A stretch of DNA of 64,000 nucleotides from Lachnospiraceae bacterium (lineage in GTDB: Bacteria; Bacillota; Clostridia; Lachnospirales; Lachnospiraceae), in assembly GCA_021202465.1 (NCBI GenBank), contig JAJQCZ010000060.1, positions 1-64,000 of the forward strand. The letters are read 5' to 3'. How positions within the stretch are numbered: position 1 is the first letter of the stretch; every line of letters starts with the position of its first letter. The notes under the pieces are model-generated. The model did no database searches and had not been told where the DNA came from. It worked only from the letters and a program-made list of their open reading frames with translations. The position numbers and the translations under genes are program-made. Of the stretch, positions 1-9,098 are shown piece after piece.

Positions 1-70
1 TAGGGGAAAGATTTTTGCCGGGGAAGGAGGTCGCTGTCGTCTGTCGCCTGTTTGGGCGATGAAAAAGAGC

Positions 71-778
71 CTAAACGGCCAGATGCTGCAGCGCCTTCGG
101 CCCGGTCAGCCGTTCAAAATGTTCTTCATAGTAAGCCTCGGAGCCCGGATTGCTGCGAATCCTCTGTCCATATTCGGTGAGGACATTGCAGATCTTGTTG
201 AATTCCTCAGCGGTGTGATCGGACTTGTGGACGACCAGATAGTAGTTCCGGTCAGAAGGGCACTTGTACAGGGAGTTGGCGCCCCGGTAAATACCGCGGA
301 GCACGGCGGCGGCTTCGAGAATCGGATCCAGGCGGGTAAAACAGAAGACGGAAAAGAGAGGAAGAGAGTCCACGGACTCTTCCTTCTGCCCGCTGTCCTC
401 CAGCAGGCGGCTCAGCGTCTCGAGAATATCACCGGCGGAGACGGCGGGCTGTGTATCTGCTCCGAATTCAATCTGATATTCCTCATACGTGCCGGGTGTG
501 AATCTGGCGAACCGTGTGTCCAGTTCATCCGGATCTTCAATCTTGGTGATGATCAGTATGATGCCGTCGCTGGACAGAGGAATGGCTTCTATCATAAGTG
601 GAATATCGTCAACGTGGAATCCGACTTCACTGTCGGCGCGTTCGATCATTTCGCGAAAGAGGATCCGCGCCTTGTCGCTCCCGTAGGCAAGCTCCAGGAG
701 AGAGAGCTGGCGGGCGTGCAGATCACTGTAATTCAGTGTGCAGCGGATCTGGCTTTCACTGATCTTTTCAATCTTCAT
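71..778 (-). CDS. mecA: MecA-family adaptor protein for ClpC
   Basis: This 235-residue soluble protein matches the MecA/YpbH family, which in Bacillus hands substrates such as ComK to the ClpC unfoldase for ClpP degradation. The sequence shows the family layout: an N-terminal domain of about 80 residues opening MKIEKISESQIRC, an acidic linker, and a C-terminal domain in which IITKIEDPDELDTRF is typical. Length is normal for the family. The ATG at 778 is preceded on the minus strand by GGAAGTGATGATGGA. It stands alone with its own promoter at 831-860; clpC is not in the window, so the partner is inferred from the family. No competence genes are visible, and a role in general proteolysis is equally possible. 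Confidence 0.85.
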   Translation of the reverse strand: MKIEKISESQIRCTLNYSDLHARQLSLLELAYGSDKARILFREMIERADSEVGFHVDDIPLMIEAIPLSSDGIILIITKIEDPDELDTRFARFTPGTYEEYQIEFGADTQPAVSAGDILETLSRLLEDSGQKEESVDSLPLFSVFCFTRLDPILEAAAVLRGIYRGANSLYKCPSDRNYYLVVHKSDHTAEEFNKICNVLTEYGQRIRSNPGSEAYYEEHFERLTGPKALQHLAV

Positions 779-830
779 TCCATCATCACTTCCATTCTTT
801 CAGGTGTTTTCACCTCTCTTTGTTCACTAT

Positions 831-860
831 AGTATACCCCAAACGCAGGCAGAATGTAAA
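831..860 (-). promoter_or_regulatory. Predicted sigma-A promoter of mecA
   Basis: On the minus strand TTTACA (855-860) and TATACT (831-836) are separated by 18 bp. The site lies 52 bp upstream of the mecA start codon. Confidence 0.6.
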
Positions 861-1394
861 GGAATATTCTGTGAATAAATTATAAAAAGGGGTTTGGGTT
901 CCGGGGAAACGGCCGGCTCCGGAAATGCTGCAAATTGTGGCAGCTTGTTGCGTGACATCCTCCGCGCTGACTGGTATTCTGGTTCTGCAGGGACTTCCGG
1001 TCTTCGGAGCAGGTCAGCGCGGGAAGCGGGAGAAACTGCATCCTTTCGCAGGATAATAATCAAAGAATGCGAGGTTTTGCACAGGCGAAAACTCCTAAAA
1101 AGAAAACGTTTCGATATGTTACGCGATTCGCAGCTCTTTGCGGGGATATGCAGCGAAGCCATGGGAGAGAGATGTCTTCCCGTTGATCGGATGGGGCAGA
1201 GACATCGGAAAGAGGCCGTCACCTGCGTCAGGCGGCAGATCAGAATGTCTCTTCCGGCAGTATGCCGCAGCCCGCCGCAGAGGAACCGTTCGGGAGATGG
1301 GTCTGAATCCAGTCTCGGAGAAGCCGGAAAGGGACAGCCCTTCTGTCAGTCTCCCGGATCCCTTTCTCTGCTTGTCGGAAAACCCCGGAATGGT
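861..1394. other. Gene-free stretch, nothing recognised
   Basis: Between mecA and the GH18 gene I find no reading frame with recognisable protein character. The open frames here are short, overlap on both strands, have no good ribosome binding sites and are rich in Arg, Ser and Pro, as expected for chance frames in GC-rich DNA. It could hold a decayed gene or a regulatory RNA, but no feature supports either. Confidence 0.4.
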
Positions 1395-1423
1395 TTGAAA
1401 AAGGTTCCTTCCTATGCTATACT
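1395..1423 (+). promoter_or_regulatory. Predicted sigma-A promoter of the GH18 gene
   Basis: TTGAAA (1395-1400) and TATACT (1418-1423) are separated by exactly 17 bp. The start codon lies 54 bp further on. A 7-bp inverted repeat, CTGTCCG (1436-1442) and CGGACAG (1451-1457), sits in the leader. Confidence 0.7.
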
Positions 1424-1477
1424 GTCTGCACATGCCTGTCCGGTTATGCACGGACAGAAGGAGAGCGGAGGCAGCGA

Positions 1478-3172
1478 ATGAGACGAACCGAGAGACGCAG
1501 AGCAAGACGAAGACAAAAAAGAAAACAGATGCTTCCCGCGCTGATCGTACTGGGACTGATTGTTGTTGTGCTTTTGCTGGCGGTTGCCGGTGAGATTTTC
1601 AGCCGGTTTACGCCCACCAGTGAACATGCGGATCTGGAGACTCTGTACGGAACGGAGGACGGGTATGCCTCTGTCATCGCCAATCATCAGTGGATCGACA
1701 GTCAGGCGCTGTGGTCGGACGATCATGCATATTTGTCCTATGAAGTGATCCGCGATGAACTGAACGGACGTTTTTACTGGGATTCCACGGAGAAACTGCT
1801 GCTCTATACGCTGCCGGAGGAGACGGTCCGGGCGGATGCGGACACGGAATACGACGGGGCGCCGGTCTTTCTGGAGCAGGATGATACGGTGTATATTTCC
1901 CTCTCCTATGTACAGGAATATTCCAACATCCAGGTGGAATATTTTGAGAATCCCACACGGATCGTTCTGCAGACGGAGTGGGGGAGCGAGCAGGTGGGAA
2001 CTCTCTCGAAGGATACGGAACTTCGTGTTCTCGGAGGAATTAAAAGCGAGATCCTTGAGGATCTGGAAGCCGGAGAAGAAGTGACGATCCTTAATCAGAT
2101 GGATACATGGAGTGAAGTACAGACAGAGGGAGGGCTCATCGGATATATCCTGAATTCGGCCATCGGGGAGACCGAGACGGTAGAGACAACGGGGCCGTAT
2201 ACGGAACCGGAGTATACTTCCATCTCGGTAGACTATGATATCTGCCTGGTGTGGCAGCAGGTAATCGATACGACAGGCCTGGAGTCGCTGCAGTCCTTTA
2301 TCAGCCAGGAGACGACGGCGACGACGATCGCGCCCACCTGGTTTTCCATCACCGGCGAGGACGGTTCCTTTTCTTCCTCCGCAAGTGCCGAATATGTGGA
2401 GACGGCGCATGAGGCGGGGCTGGATGTATGGGTCGTTCTGGAAAATGTTAATCATACGGAAGTGGATATGACAGAGCTTCTGTCCTCCACGACCAACCGC
2501 ACCCGTCTGATCGAGGGAGTCATGGAGGAACTGGAGGCCTGCGGGGCCGATGGCCTGAACGTGGATATCGAAAACCTGGATTCGGAGGATGGAGACGGAT
2601 ACATTCAGCTGATCCGGGAGCTTTCGGTGGAGTGCCGGGCACGGGGACTGGTCCTGTCCGTGGATAACAGTGTTCCCTCGGCCTGGACAGAGTTTTATAA
2701 TCGGGAGGAACAGGGCGTTGTGGCCGATTATGTGATCATCATGGGATATGATGAACACTACAATGGCTCGGATCCGGGATCCACAGCCTCTCTGACCTTT
2801 GTGCAGGAGGGCATCACCGATACGCTGGAGGAGGTTCCTGCGGAAAAGGTCATCAACGGTGTTCCTTTCTATACACGGCTGTGGACAGAAACCTCTACGG
2901 AGCTGACTTCGGAGGCTCTGGGTATGGATGCGGCGGCCGAATTCGTGACGGCGCACGGAGGGGAAGCTTCCTGGCTGTCCGATGTCGGTCAGAACTATGT
3001 GAAGATCGAGGAAGACGGAACGGTATACCAGATCTGGCTGGAGGATGAGGACTCCATGAGAGCCAGACTGTCCATGATGCAGTCTTATGATCTGGCCGGT
3101 GTGGCGTTCTGGAAGCTGGGCATGGAGAGTGAAAGCATCTGGGATGTGATCGCGGAGTATTACAGCGAATGA
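1478..3172 (+). CDS. Membrane-anchored glycoside hydrolase family 18 protein with SH3-like domain
   Basis: This 564-residue protein is predicted to act outside the membrane on peptidoglycan or another N-acetylglucosamine polymer. A basic N-terminus is followed by one membrane helix (about residues 18-42). Residues 60-160 resemble a copper-amine-oxidase-N-like or stalk domain, 165-225 a bacterial SH3 domain, and 250-564 a GH18 barrel. The GH18 signature is visible as DGLNVDIENLD, with the presumed catalytic acid Glu365 and Asp363 before it. The same architecture occurs in the spore-germination-related YaaH/SleL relatives of Clostridia, so a sporulation or cell-wall role is possible. The ATG at 1478 has GGAGAGCGGAGG just upstream. 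It is monocistronic, ending in hairpins at 3178-3208 and 3254-3288. Confidence 0.8.
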   Translation: MRRTERRRARRRQKRKQMLPALIVLGLIVVVLLLAVAGEIFSRFTPTSEHADLETLYGTEDGYASVIANHQWIDSQALWSDDHAYLSYEVIRDELNGRFYWDSTEKLLLYTLPEETVRADADTEYDGAPVFLEQDDTVYISLSYVQEYSNIQVEYFENPTRIVLQTEWGSEQVGTLSKDTELRVLGGIKSEILEDLEAGEEVTILNQMDTWSEVQTEGGLIGYILNSAIGETETVETTGPYTEPEYTSISVDYDICLVWQQVIDTTGLESLQSFISQETTATTIAPTWFSITGEDGSFSSSASAEYVETAHEAGLDVWVVLENVNHTEVDMTELLSSTTNRTRLIEGVMEELEACGADGLNVDIENLDSEDGDGYIQLIRELSVECRARGLVLSVDNSVPSAWTEFYNREEQGVVADYVIIMGYDEHYNGSDPGSTASLTFVQEGITDTLEEVPAEKVINGVPFYTRLWTETSTELTSEALGMDAAAEFVTAHGGEASWLSDVGQNYVKIEEDGTVYQIWLEDEDSMRARLSMMQSYDLAGVAFWKLGMESESIWDVIAEYYSE

Positions 3173-3177
3173 TAATC

Positions 3178-3208
3178 GAGCAGGAGGCGGCTCTTTCGCC
3201 TTCTGTTC
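3178..3208 (+). terminator. Terminator-like hairpin after the GH18 gene
   Basis: GAGCAGGAGGCG and CGCCTTCTGTTC form a 12-bp stem if G-U pairs are allowed in the plus-strand RNA. There is no T-run. The element closely resembles the hairpin after trkH at 58673-58703. Confidence 0.45.
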
Positions 3209-3253
3209 GTCTGCGTAAGCCGCAAGACTCATTACCCGGCTTTGTGCATAAAT

Positions 3254-3288
3254 TATGAGACCATCTCTCACAGGGAGATGGTCTCATA
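3254..3288. terminator. Convergent hairpin between GH18 and yhaN
   Basis: A perfect 14-bp stem (TATGAGACCATCTC, 3254-3267, with its complement at 3275-3288) has a 7-nt loop. It covers the last codons and stop of the minus-strand yhaN. There is no clear T-run on either side, so it may be a processing or mRNA 3' end structure instead of a classic terminator. Confidence 0.45.
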
Positions 3289-5121
3289 GTTTATGCTGTA
3301 TTTTTGCAGGATGTCTTCTTCCCGGTGCTGGCAGGTGAAGAGAAGAACCTGACCGGGATAGGATTCCGACAGCCAGCGGAGCGTCTCGGCGATGCGGTCT
3401 GCATCATAGAGGGCAAAGCTCTCATCCAGCAGCAGCGGCATGGGCTCATCGGGCCAGAAAAAGCGAATGCAGGCAACCCGCAGGGAGAGGTAGACCTGAT
3501 CCAGCGTGCTGCAGCTGAGTCCATCCAGCCCCATGGTCGTATGATCTCGCTCCAGTGTGATGTTCAGACTGTCATCGATCAGGAGCCGTGTGTACCTGCC
3601 TCCGGTGATCTGAGAGAGAAGCTCCGAAGCGGTTTCCTGCAGATAATGTCCGAACGAGTCAAAGGCGGTCTCAGAGAGATGGTCGATGGTTTCTTCGGCC
3701 AGATCTACGGCGGAGATCTCTTCCGCGAGGAGCCGGTTCTGCGCTAACTGGTCGGAGAGCGCCTCCTTTTCCTGAAGCAACTCGCGCAGGGCTTCTTCCC
3801 GCTGATCCTGCTGCCAGAGCTCGTGGCGAATATTTTCCAGTTCGGCATGAAGCTGCCGCGTCCTGGTCTGTGCGTGCAGAAGCTGGTCTGTCAGGGACCG
3901 CTCTTCCCCGCGGCTTTTCCAGAGGGAGGCATGCCGTTCTCTCATGTCTTCAAGAAGAGCGCTGAACTCTTCCAGGTTCCGGTCCGTCACATCCGAAGGT
4001 GCGTCGAGCCAGATGCGCCGGTACAGGTCGCGGATGCGGCGTTCATTTCGGCGGAAGGTGCGGTCCTGCAGGAGACGGAGAACGGTCAGGAGACAGAACA
4101 GGGAGGCCAGTATTCCGATGACCGCCAGACCGCCGCCCCGGAGGGCGTGCCCTTTCAGGTAGGACCAGGCTCCCAGAAGGATTCCTCCTCCTCCCAGACA
4201 CAGGAGGATCAGGGCGAAGAGCAGACTGGCGATCCGCAGGGGGGCAGAGAGAGCGCCCTTGTGATGGCTCAGATAGCGGTCCCGGCGGGCTGTCAGCGGA
4301 GCCAGTTCTTCTTCGGCCTCCGCCAGAGCGTTCAGGTCGCCGGAAGAGTGGTCTGTCAGATAGGCTTCATCTTCCTGAATTTCCCGGTTCAGTGCCTCCC
4401 GGCGCCGGTTCATGCGGTCGATCCGCTGATCCAGTGAGGCGCTTTCGCTCTCCATCTCGCGGAAGTCCGGATGGTCGGCTGTCTGTTCGATCTCTTTCTG
4501 CAGGAGGCTGATTCGCTGATCCAGCTGTTTCGCTTCCTGTTCTGCCTGGCGGGAATAGGAGAGCTCCAGCTGCCGTCGATCCTTCTTCAGCCGCTCCCGC
4601 GCCTGCGCGATGTCAAGGGAGGAGGAACCGGTGGTGTTCAGATTGACGATGTGGTTGCTGAGCTGTTCCGACAGGCTGCCGGAGACAGAAGCCTGCAGCT
4701 GCCCCAGAGAGAGCGTATTGCGGTACAGCGGGCGGGTCAGGCCGGAGAGAAACTGCCGGTATTCTTCCTCCGTCAGGTTCAGCTGACGGTTATGGGTCTC
4801 ATCCATCAGCGTATAGCCCCGGGGATCCTTCTGGAAATTGCGGTAGATGGTATAGTGCGTGCCATCCCGCGTCAGCTCCAGAACGCCGCCATAGGTGCTG
4901 CTTCCCTCCGCCGGAAAATAGCGGTTGTAGGCGTCACGCCGGGCTGCTTTGCCCCGGCCCCGTTCCATGCCGAAAAGCATAGATTCCAGAAAGGCGTGGA
5001 GTGTGGACTTGCCGCTCTCGTTGGGGCCATAGATGACATTGATTCCGTCAGAAAACTCCAGCGTCTGATTCTGGAGCGTTCCGAAATGATTGATGTGCAG
5101 TCGATGATATTCCAAAATCAT
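3268..5121 (-). CDS. SbcC/YhaN-like AAA ATPase
   Basis: This 617-residue protein is a short SbcC/RecF-class ATPase of the YhaN type, partner of the nuclease encoded just upstream (YhaO). Walker A is GPNESGKST (32-40). The C-terminus carries an ABC-type signature region (GLSCSTLDQVYLSLR) and a Walker B (PLLLDESFALYD). Between them are coiled-coil stretches (about 180-280 and 370-480) interrupted by two hydrophobic segments (about 290-350). Such membrane-like segments are found in YhaN and not in classical SbcC, and suggest membrane association. The start at 5121 follows AAGGAG. It lies 38 bp downstream of yhaO in the same operon and probably forms an Mre11/Rad50-like complex for processing DNA ends. 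Confidence 0.85.
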   Translation of the reverse strand: MILEYHRLHINHFGTLQNQTLEFSDGINVIYGPNESGKSTLHAFLESMLFGMERGRGKAARRDAYNRYFPAEGSSTYGGVLELTRDGTHYTIYRNFQKDPRGYTLMDETHNRQLNLTEEEYRQFLSGLTRPLYRNTLSLGQLQASVSGSLSEQLSNHIVNLNTTGSSSLDIAQARERLKKDRRQLELSYSRQAEQEAKQLDQRISLLQKEIEQTADHPDFREMESESASLDQRIDRMNRRREALNREIQEDEAYLTDHSSGDLNALAEAEEELAPLTARRDRYLSHHKGALSAPLRIASLLFALILLCLGGGGILLGAWSYLKGHALRGGGLAVIGILASLFCLLTVLRLLQDRTFRRNERRIRDLYRRIWLDAPSDVTDRNLEEFSALLEDMRERHASLWKSRGEERSLTDQLLHAQTRTRQLHAELENIRHELWQQDQREEALRELLQEKEALSDQLAQNRLLAEEISAVDLAEETIDHLSETAFDSFGHYLQETASELLSQITGGRYTRLLIDDSLNITLERDHTTMGLDGLSCSTLDQVYLSLRVACIRFFWPDEPMPLLLDESFALYDADRIAETLRWLSESYPGQVLLFTCQHREEDILQKYSINYETISL

Positions 5122-5159
5122 TCTCCTTTTTCAGCCCATGGCGGGCGGAGATGGACAGG

Positions 5160-6206
5160 TTAATCCAGATTCAGCAGTGCGCGAAGGCCGTAGTGGAGAG
5201 CCTTCTGTTCCAGGGGGGTGGCCTCCGGCCCGGACAGAGCCTGAATGTAGCGGGAAACAAGATCGTGTGCATGTTCCGCCTGCAGTGCATCCAGATCGTA
5301 GGCCGGTTCCGTGTGGTCGGTGATCTCCACAATCCGTCCGGCCTGCCGGATTACCTCGGGGTCGAAGCGGACGGAGGGATCCCGCGGCCCGGTGAGGGTG
5401 ACGCGATAGAGAGAGCGACCGTCCTGCCGCAGGTTCTTTTGCAGTGTGTCGACCAGCTGTGCGGTGGTTGTGTGTGTATTGACCGTCGCGGTGAGAGTGC
5501 GGTACTGACAGGACGCAGAGGCCTGCCAGCGGTACTGGCAGCCCGCCTCGGAAAGCTCGCCGATGATGTATCCGTGCCGGCCAATGTCCGTCCTGTCCAG
5601 CGGTTCCGGGGAACCGCAGAAGGCAATGGGCGCCTTATCCCAGAGGTGCGGCTGGTGGATATGACCCAGGGCGATGTAGTCGAAGCCGGACCGGGCCAGC
5701 CGGTTCATGTGCAGAGGCACATGATTTTCATCGCCGCCATGGGCCAGCAGGATGTGGAATCGCCCGTCGTCCGGAGCGGTCAGATCGTCGCACAGCGCCT
5801 CGCGGATCTCCCGCCGATGATAGCTGAAACCATGAACTTCCGTGTGAAGCTCCGGGAAATAGACCGAGTCCGGCGTTTCGGAAGAGAGAACCGTGACATT
5901 CTTCTCCCAGGGATAGGTCAGATAGGGAGAGGAAGGGGTGATGTAGTCGTGATTTCCGGCGATGAGAACGACCCGGGTAGCGGGAATCGTGGAAAACAGA
6001 TAATTGACTTCCTTGCATTCCCGCTGCAGAGGCTGCTGGTGGAACAGATCCCCGGCGATGAGAAGCAGATCCGCCTGCATGTCGCCGGCCGCCGCGATGA
6101 TTTTTCGAAAGGTATCCCACAGAGCCTGTGCCCGCTCTTTGCTCCAGGGCATCCCGCTGTCCGGAGTCGCGCCCAGGTGGTTGTCTGCCGTATGTATAAA
6201 TCGCAA
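5160..6206 (-). CDS. SbcD/YhaO-like DNA-repair metallophosphoesterase
   Basis: This 348-residue protein has the full calcineurin-like nuclease motif series of the Mre11/SbcD family: HTADNHLG at the N-terminus (Asp8, His10), AGDLFH, AGNHDY, LAHGG and GHIHQP. These bind the two catalytic metals. The family degrades DNA ends and hairpins together with an SbcC-type ATPase, which is encoded directly downstream in the same orientation. Length is nearer YhaO than E. coli SbcD (about 400). It is the first gene of the operon, with a promoter at 6231-6259 divergent from glgC. Confidence 0.85.
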   Translation of the reverse strand: MRFIHTADNHLGATPDSGMPWSKERAQALWDTFRKIIAAAGDMQADLLLIAGDLFHQQPLQRECKEVNYLFSTIPATRVVLIAGNHDYITPSSPYLTYPWEKNVTVLSSETPDSVYFPELHTEVHGFSYHRREIREALCDDLTAPDDGRFHILLAHGGDENHVPLHMNRLARSGFDYIALGHIHQPHLWDKAPIAFCGSPEPLDRTDIGRHGYIIGELSEAGCQYRWQASASCQYRTLTATVNTHTTTAQLVDTLQKNLRQDGRSLYRVTLTGPRDPSVRFDPEVIRQAGRIVEITDHTEPAYDLDALQAEHAHDLVSRYIQALSGPEATPLEQKALHYGLRALLNLD

Positions 6207-6230
6207 GGGAAAGGCCTCCTTTTTTCCAAC

Positions 6231-6259
6231 AGTATAATCTGTTTTGCAGACTTCTTCAA
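6231..6259 (-). promoter_or_regulatory. Predicted promoter of the yhaO-yhaN operon
   Basis: On the minus strand TTGAAG (6254-6259) and TATACT (6231-6236) are 17 bp apart, 24 bp upstream of the yhaO start. Confidence 0.6.
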
Positions 6260-6350
6260 GGTGAAAATCAGTGATTCAATTCCCGGTAAAATTTCATGTA
6301 AAGTTCCCGGAAAAACTCCGTGAATTCTTCCCCGAAACGCCACAATTCTC

Positions 6351-6379
6351 TTTTAAATTCAATGGGACTATGCTATAAT
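6351..6379 (+). promoter_or_regulatory. Predicted promoter of glgC-glgD
   Basis: A consensus -10 TATAAT lies at 6374-6379, with TTTTAA at 6351-6356 as a weak -35 element at 17 bp. The leader to the preferred glgC start is about 100 nt. Confidence 0.55.
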
Positions 6380-6482
6380 AACCTTTGGTAGTAATGATTC
6401 ATCGGATTTCCCGTGGGACGTGAAGCTTCTGATTCGCAGGGCTTTCAGCGTGGGAGATCCGGAGGAAGAGAGAGGTGTTTGC

Positions 6483-7757
6483 GTGGTTAAGAAGAAAATG
6501 ATCGCCATGCTTCTGGCAGGCGGCCAGGGAAGCAGACTCGGTGTGCTGACTTCCAAGGTAGCGAAACCGGCAGTGTCTTTCGGCGGAAAATATCGGATCA
6601 TCGATTTTCCTCTGAGCAACTGTGTGAATTCGGGTGTGGATACGGTGGGTGTGCTGACACAGTACCGTCCGCTCCAGCTGAATTCCCATATCGGCATCGG
6701 TATCCCGTGGGATTTGGACAAGCGGACCGGCGGAGTGAGCATTCTGCCGCCGTATGAGAAGACATCGGATACGGAGTGGTACACAGGCACGGCCAACGCG
6801 ATCTATCAGAACCTGGAGTTCGTGGAAAAATACAATCCGGACTATGTCCTGATTCTTTCCGGAGACCATATTTATAAGATGGATTACGAGGAGATGCTGG
6901 CAACCCACAACCGCAACGGTGCGGATGTGACGATCGCGGCGATGCCGGTTCCGTGGGAAGAGGCCAGCCGTTTCGGCATCGTCGTGGCGGATGAGAACAA
7001 TAAGATCACCGCGTTCCAGGAGAAGCCGAAGGAGCCGCAGAGCAATCTGGCCTCCATGGGCATTTACATTTTCAACTGGCCGGTCCTGCGGGACGCTCTG
7101 GTCACGCTGAAGGATGTCCCGGAGTGTGATTTTGGTAAGCATGTGATTCCCTACTGCTTTGAGCAGCAGAAGAATCTGTATACGTACGAGTTCACCGGAT
7201 ATTGGAAGGATGTGGGAACTCTCAGCTCGTACTGGGAGGCCAATATGGAGCTGGTGGATCTGGTTCCTGAGTTCAACCTGTATGAGGAGTTCTGGAAGAT
7301 CTATACGGAGACCAGCACGATGCTGCCTCAATACATGGGACCGGACGCAACGGCGGAGCGCTGCATCATCGGCGGCGACTCGGAGATCTATGGTAAGGTG
7401 AACCATTCCGTCATCGGGGCGAACGTTACTGTCGGTGAGGGAAGCCTGATTCAGGACAGCATCGTCATGGAGGGCGCCAGAATCGGCAAGAACGTTCGCA
7501 TGAAGAAGGCCATTGTGGCGGAGAATGTGGTGATCGGCGATAATACCGTGCTGGGCGAAGGCCAGTTTGCCGAGAGCAAGCTGGACACCAGGGTTTATAA
7601 CAGCGACCTGGTGACCATCGCCGAGAATTCGGTTGTCCCGGCGGGCGTCAGCATTGGCCTTAACACCGCGATCGTGGGTGTGACGGCTGCAGAGGATTAT
7701 CCGAACGCGAGACTCGAGGACGGCGGATTTATTGTGAAGGCAGGTGATAAGGCATGA
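6483..7757 (+). CDS. glgC: Glucose-1-phosphate adenylyltransferase, catalytic subunit
   Basis: The enzyme makes ADP-glucose from ATP and glucose 1-phosphate, the committing step of bacterial glycogen synthesis. The N-terminal nucleotidyltransferase domain opens with [10 protein letters not shown] and continues with [17 protein letters not shown]. Later [12 protein letters not shown] and a C-terminal left-handed beta-helix (from about residue 300) with repeated isoleucine-rich hexapeptides are visible. I prefer the GTG at 6483 (424 aa): AGAGAGG lies 7 bp before it and the length fits the family. The GTG at 6420, 21 codons upstream, has no such site and would add non-conserved residues. It overlaps glgD by 4 bp (ATGA), so the two are translationally coupled. 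Confidence 0.93.
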   Translation: MVKKKMIAMLLAGGQGSRLGVLTSKVAKPAVSFGGKYRIIDFPLSNCVNSGVDTVGVLTQYRPLQLNSHIGIGIPWDLDKRTGGVSILPPYEKTSDTEWYTGTANAIYQNLEFVEKYNPDYVLILSGDHIYKMDYEEMLATHNRNGADVTIAAMPVPWEEASRFGIVVADENNKITAFQEKPKEPQSNLASMGIYIFNWPVLRDALVTLKDVPECDFGKHVIPYCFEQQKNLYTYEFTGYWKDVGTLSSYWEANMELVDLVPEFNLYEEFWKIYTETSTMLPQYMGPDATAERCIIGGDSEIYGKVNHSVIGANVTVGEGSLIQDSIVMEGARIGKNVRMKKAIVAENVVIGDNTVLGEGQFAESKLDTRVYNSDLVTIAENSVVPAGVSIGLNTAIVGVTAAEDYPNARLEDGGFIVKAGDKA

Positions 7758-8854
7758 AGGCATTGGGAATTATTTTAGCAGGCGGGAACAGCAAGAGGAT
7801 GAAGGAGCTTACGCAGAAGCGTGCTATCGCCGCGATGCCTGTCGCGGGCAGCTTCCGGGCGATCGACTTCGCCCTGAGCAATATGAGCCATTCCCGGATC
7901 GAGACCGTGGCCGTGATTGTCCAGTATAGTTCACGTTCTCTGAGCGTACATCTGAATTCTTCCAAATGGTGGGATTTCGGCAGAAAACAGGGGGGACTCT
8001 TCCTCTTCAACCCGACGATCACACCGGAGAACAACAACTGGTACCGGGGGACGGCGGACGCCATCGCTCAGAACCTGGATTTTCTGTATCAGCACCATGA
8101 GCCCTATGTGGTGATCACCTCCGGCGACGGCATCTACAAGATGGATTACAACGACGCCATTGCCTTCCATACGGAGCACGAGGCGGATATCACGGTTGTC
8201 TGCAAGGATATGACGGGTCTGTCGGATGTGAGCCGTTTCGGCGTGGCCCGCACGGACGAGGAAGGCCGGATTCTGGATTTCGAAGAGAAGCCCATCACCA
8301 CTGAACTGAATACAGTTTCCTGCGGTGTATACATTATCCGCCGCCGTCTCCTGATCTCCCTGATGGAGCAGTGCAAGGAGATGGAGTGGTATGATTTCGT
8401 CCGTGATGTCCTGATTCGCCAGAAGAATGTGAAGAAGATCATGGCTTACCGCCTGGACAGCTACTGGAACAATATTTCCACGGTCAAGGCATATTACGAT
8501 GTCAACATGGAATTCCTGAAGCCGGAGATGCAGAAGCATTTCTTCCGGGATTACCCGGCGGTGCAGACCAAGGTGGATGATTATGCGCCGGCTAAGTTCA
8601 ATCCCGGCTCGAAGGTGACCAACAGCCTGGTAGCGAACGGTGCGATTCTCAACGGTGAGGTGCAGAATTCCATCCTGGGAACGAAGGTCTTTGTGGGCAA
8701 GAACTGCTCTGTGAAGGATTCGATCATACTCAGCGATGCGTACATTTCCGACAGTGTTGTTCTGGAGAACTGTATCGTGGAATCCCGGGTCAATATTCCC
8801 GAGGGTACCGTCTATCGCGGGACGCCTGAGGCGCCCTGTGTGGTGAGCAAATAA
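7754..8854 (+). CDS. glgD: Glucose-1-phosphate adenylyltransferase subunit GlgD
   Basis: This 366-residue paralogue of GlgC shares the domain order: nucleotidyltransferase ([23 protein letters not shown]) then a shorter beta-helix. In Firmicutes GlgD joins GlgC to form a more active hetero-oligomer and is thought to be mainly regulatory. In line with that, the glycine-rich loop GNSKRM lacks the second Gly of the GGQGSRL form. The start overlaps the glgC stop (ATGA). The terminator at 8884-8926 ends the operon; no glgA, glgB or glgP is in the window. Confidence 0.9.
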   Translation: MKALGIILAGGNSKRMKELTQKRAIAAMPVAGSFRAIDFALSNMSHSRIETVAVIVQYSSRSLSVHLNSSKWWDFGRKQGGLFLFNPTITPENNNWYRGTADAIAQNLDFLYQHHEPYVVITSGDGIYKMDYNDAIAFHTEHEADITVVCKDMTGLSDVSRFGVARTDEEGRILDFEEKPITTELNTVSCGVYIIRRRLLISLMEQCKEMEWYDFVRDVLIRQKNVKKIMAYRLDSYWNNISTVKAYYDVNMEFLKPEMQKHFFRDYPAVQTKVDDYAPAKFNPGSKVTNSLVANGAILNGEVQNSILGTKVFVGKNCSVKDSIILSDAYISDSVVLENCIVESRVNIPEGTVYRGTPEAPCVVSK

Positions 8855-8883
8855 GAGTGCAGCTCTGCGCACATAAAATAAAT

Positions 8884-8926
8884 AAACAGGCTTTCTTCCC
8901 TTTGTCGGGGAGGGGAGCCTGTTTTT
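8884..8926 (+). terminator. Rho-independent terminator of glgCD
   Basis: AAACAGGCT (8884-8892) pairs with AGCCTGTTT (8916-8924), with further pairing of CCC and GGG inside, followed by TTTTT. Confidence 0.8.
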
Positions 8927-8950
8927 CGTATGCGCACGGCCTCGTAATGA

Positions 8951-9041
8951 GTTTTATGGCTTACGTCATACGCAGTCGGCGCATCACCAGCCAGAGCATT
9001 CAGAACCGGACTCTGGACGTTTTATGGTTTACGCCATACGC
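8951..9041. repeat. Two near-identical 23-bp repeats
   Basis: The unit at 8951-8973 recurs at 9019-9041 with two differences. Each begins GTTTTATGG and ends CATACGC. Each carries TATGG and (C/T)CATA arms around a 6-nt TTACG-containing loop, so each is itself a small hairpin. The copies lie in the convergent gap between glgD and the DUF4129-type gene. Their function is unknown. Confidence 0.5.
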
Positions 9042-9053
9042 GCCCCGCGCAGG

Positions 9054-9085
9054 CGAACAGGAGACGACAAGCCGTCTCCTGTTCG
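9054..9085. terminator. Perfect 13-bp hairpin at the end of the minus-strand operon
   Basis: CGAACAGGAGACG (9054-9066) and its exact complement (9073-9085) surround a 6-nt loop, 13 bp past the stop of the 9099-10388 gene. A T-run is missing, so termination is likely but not certain. Confidence 0.5.
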
Positions 9086-9098
9086 ATGCACCCATATA

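Noticed and set aside
861-1394. Overlapping open frames of 86-195 codons in the gap after mecA
   Set aside because: No SD, no motifs, overlapping on both strands; treated as non-coding.
1412-3271. 619-codon open frame on the minus strand opposite the GH18 gene
   Set aside because: It is antisense to a gene with clear GH18 motifs, has no SD or family motif, and has the His/Arg/Leu/Ile-rich composition of antisense GC-rich codons.
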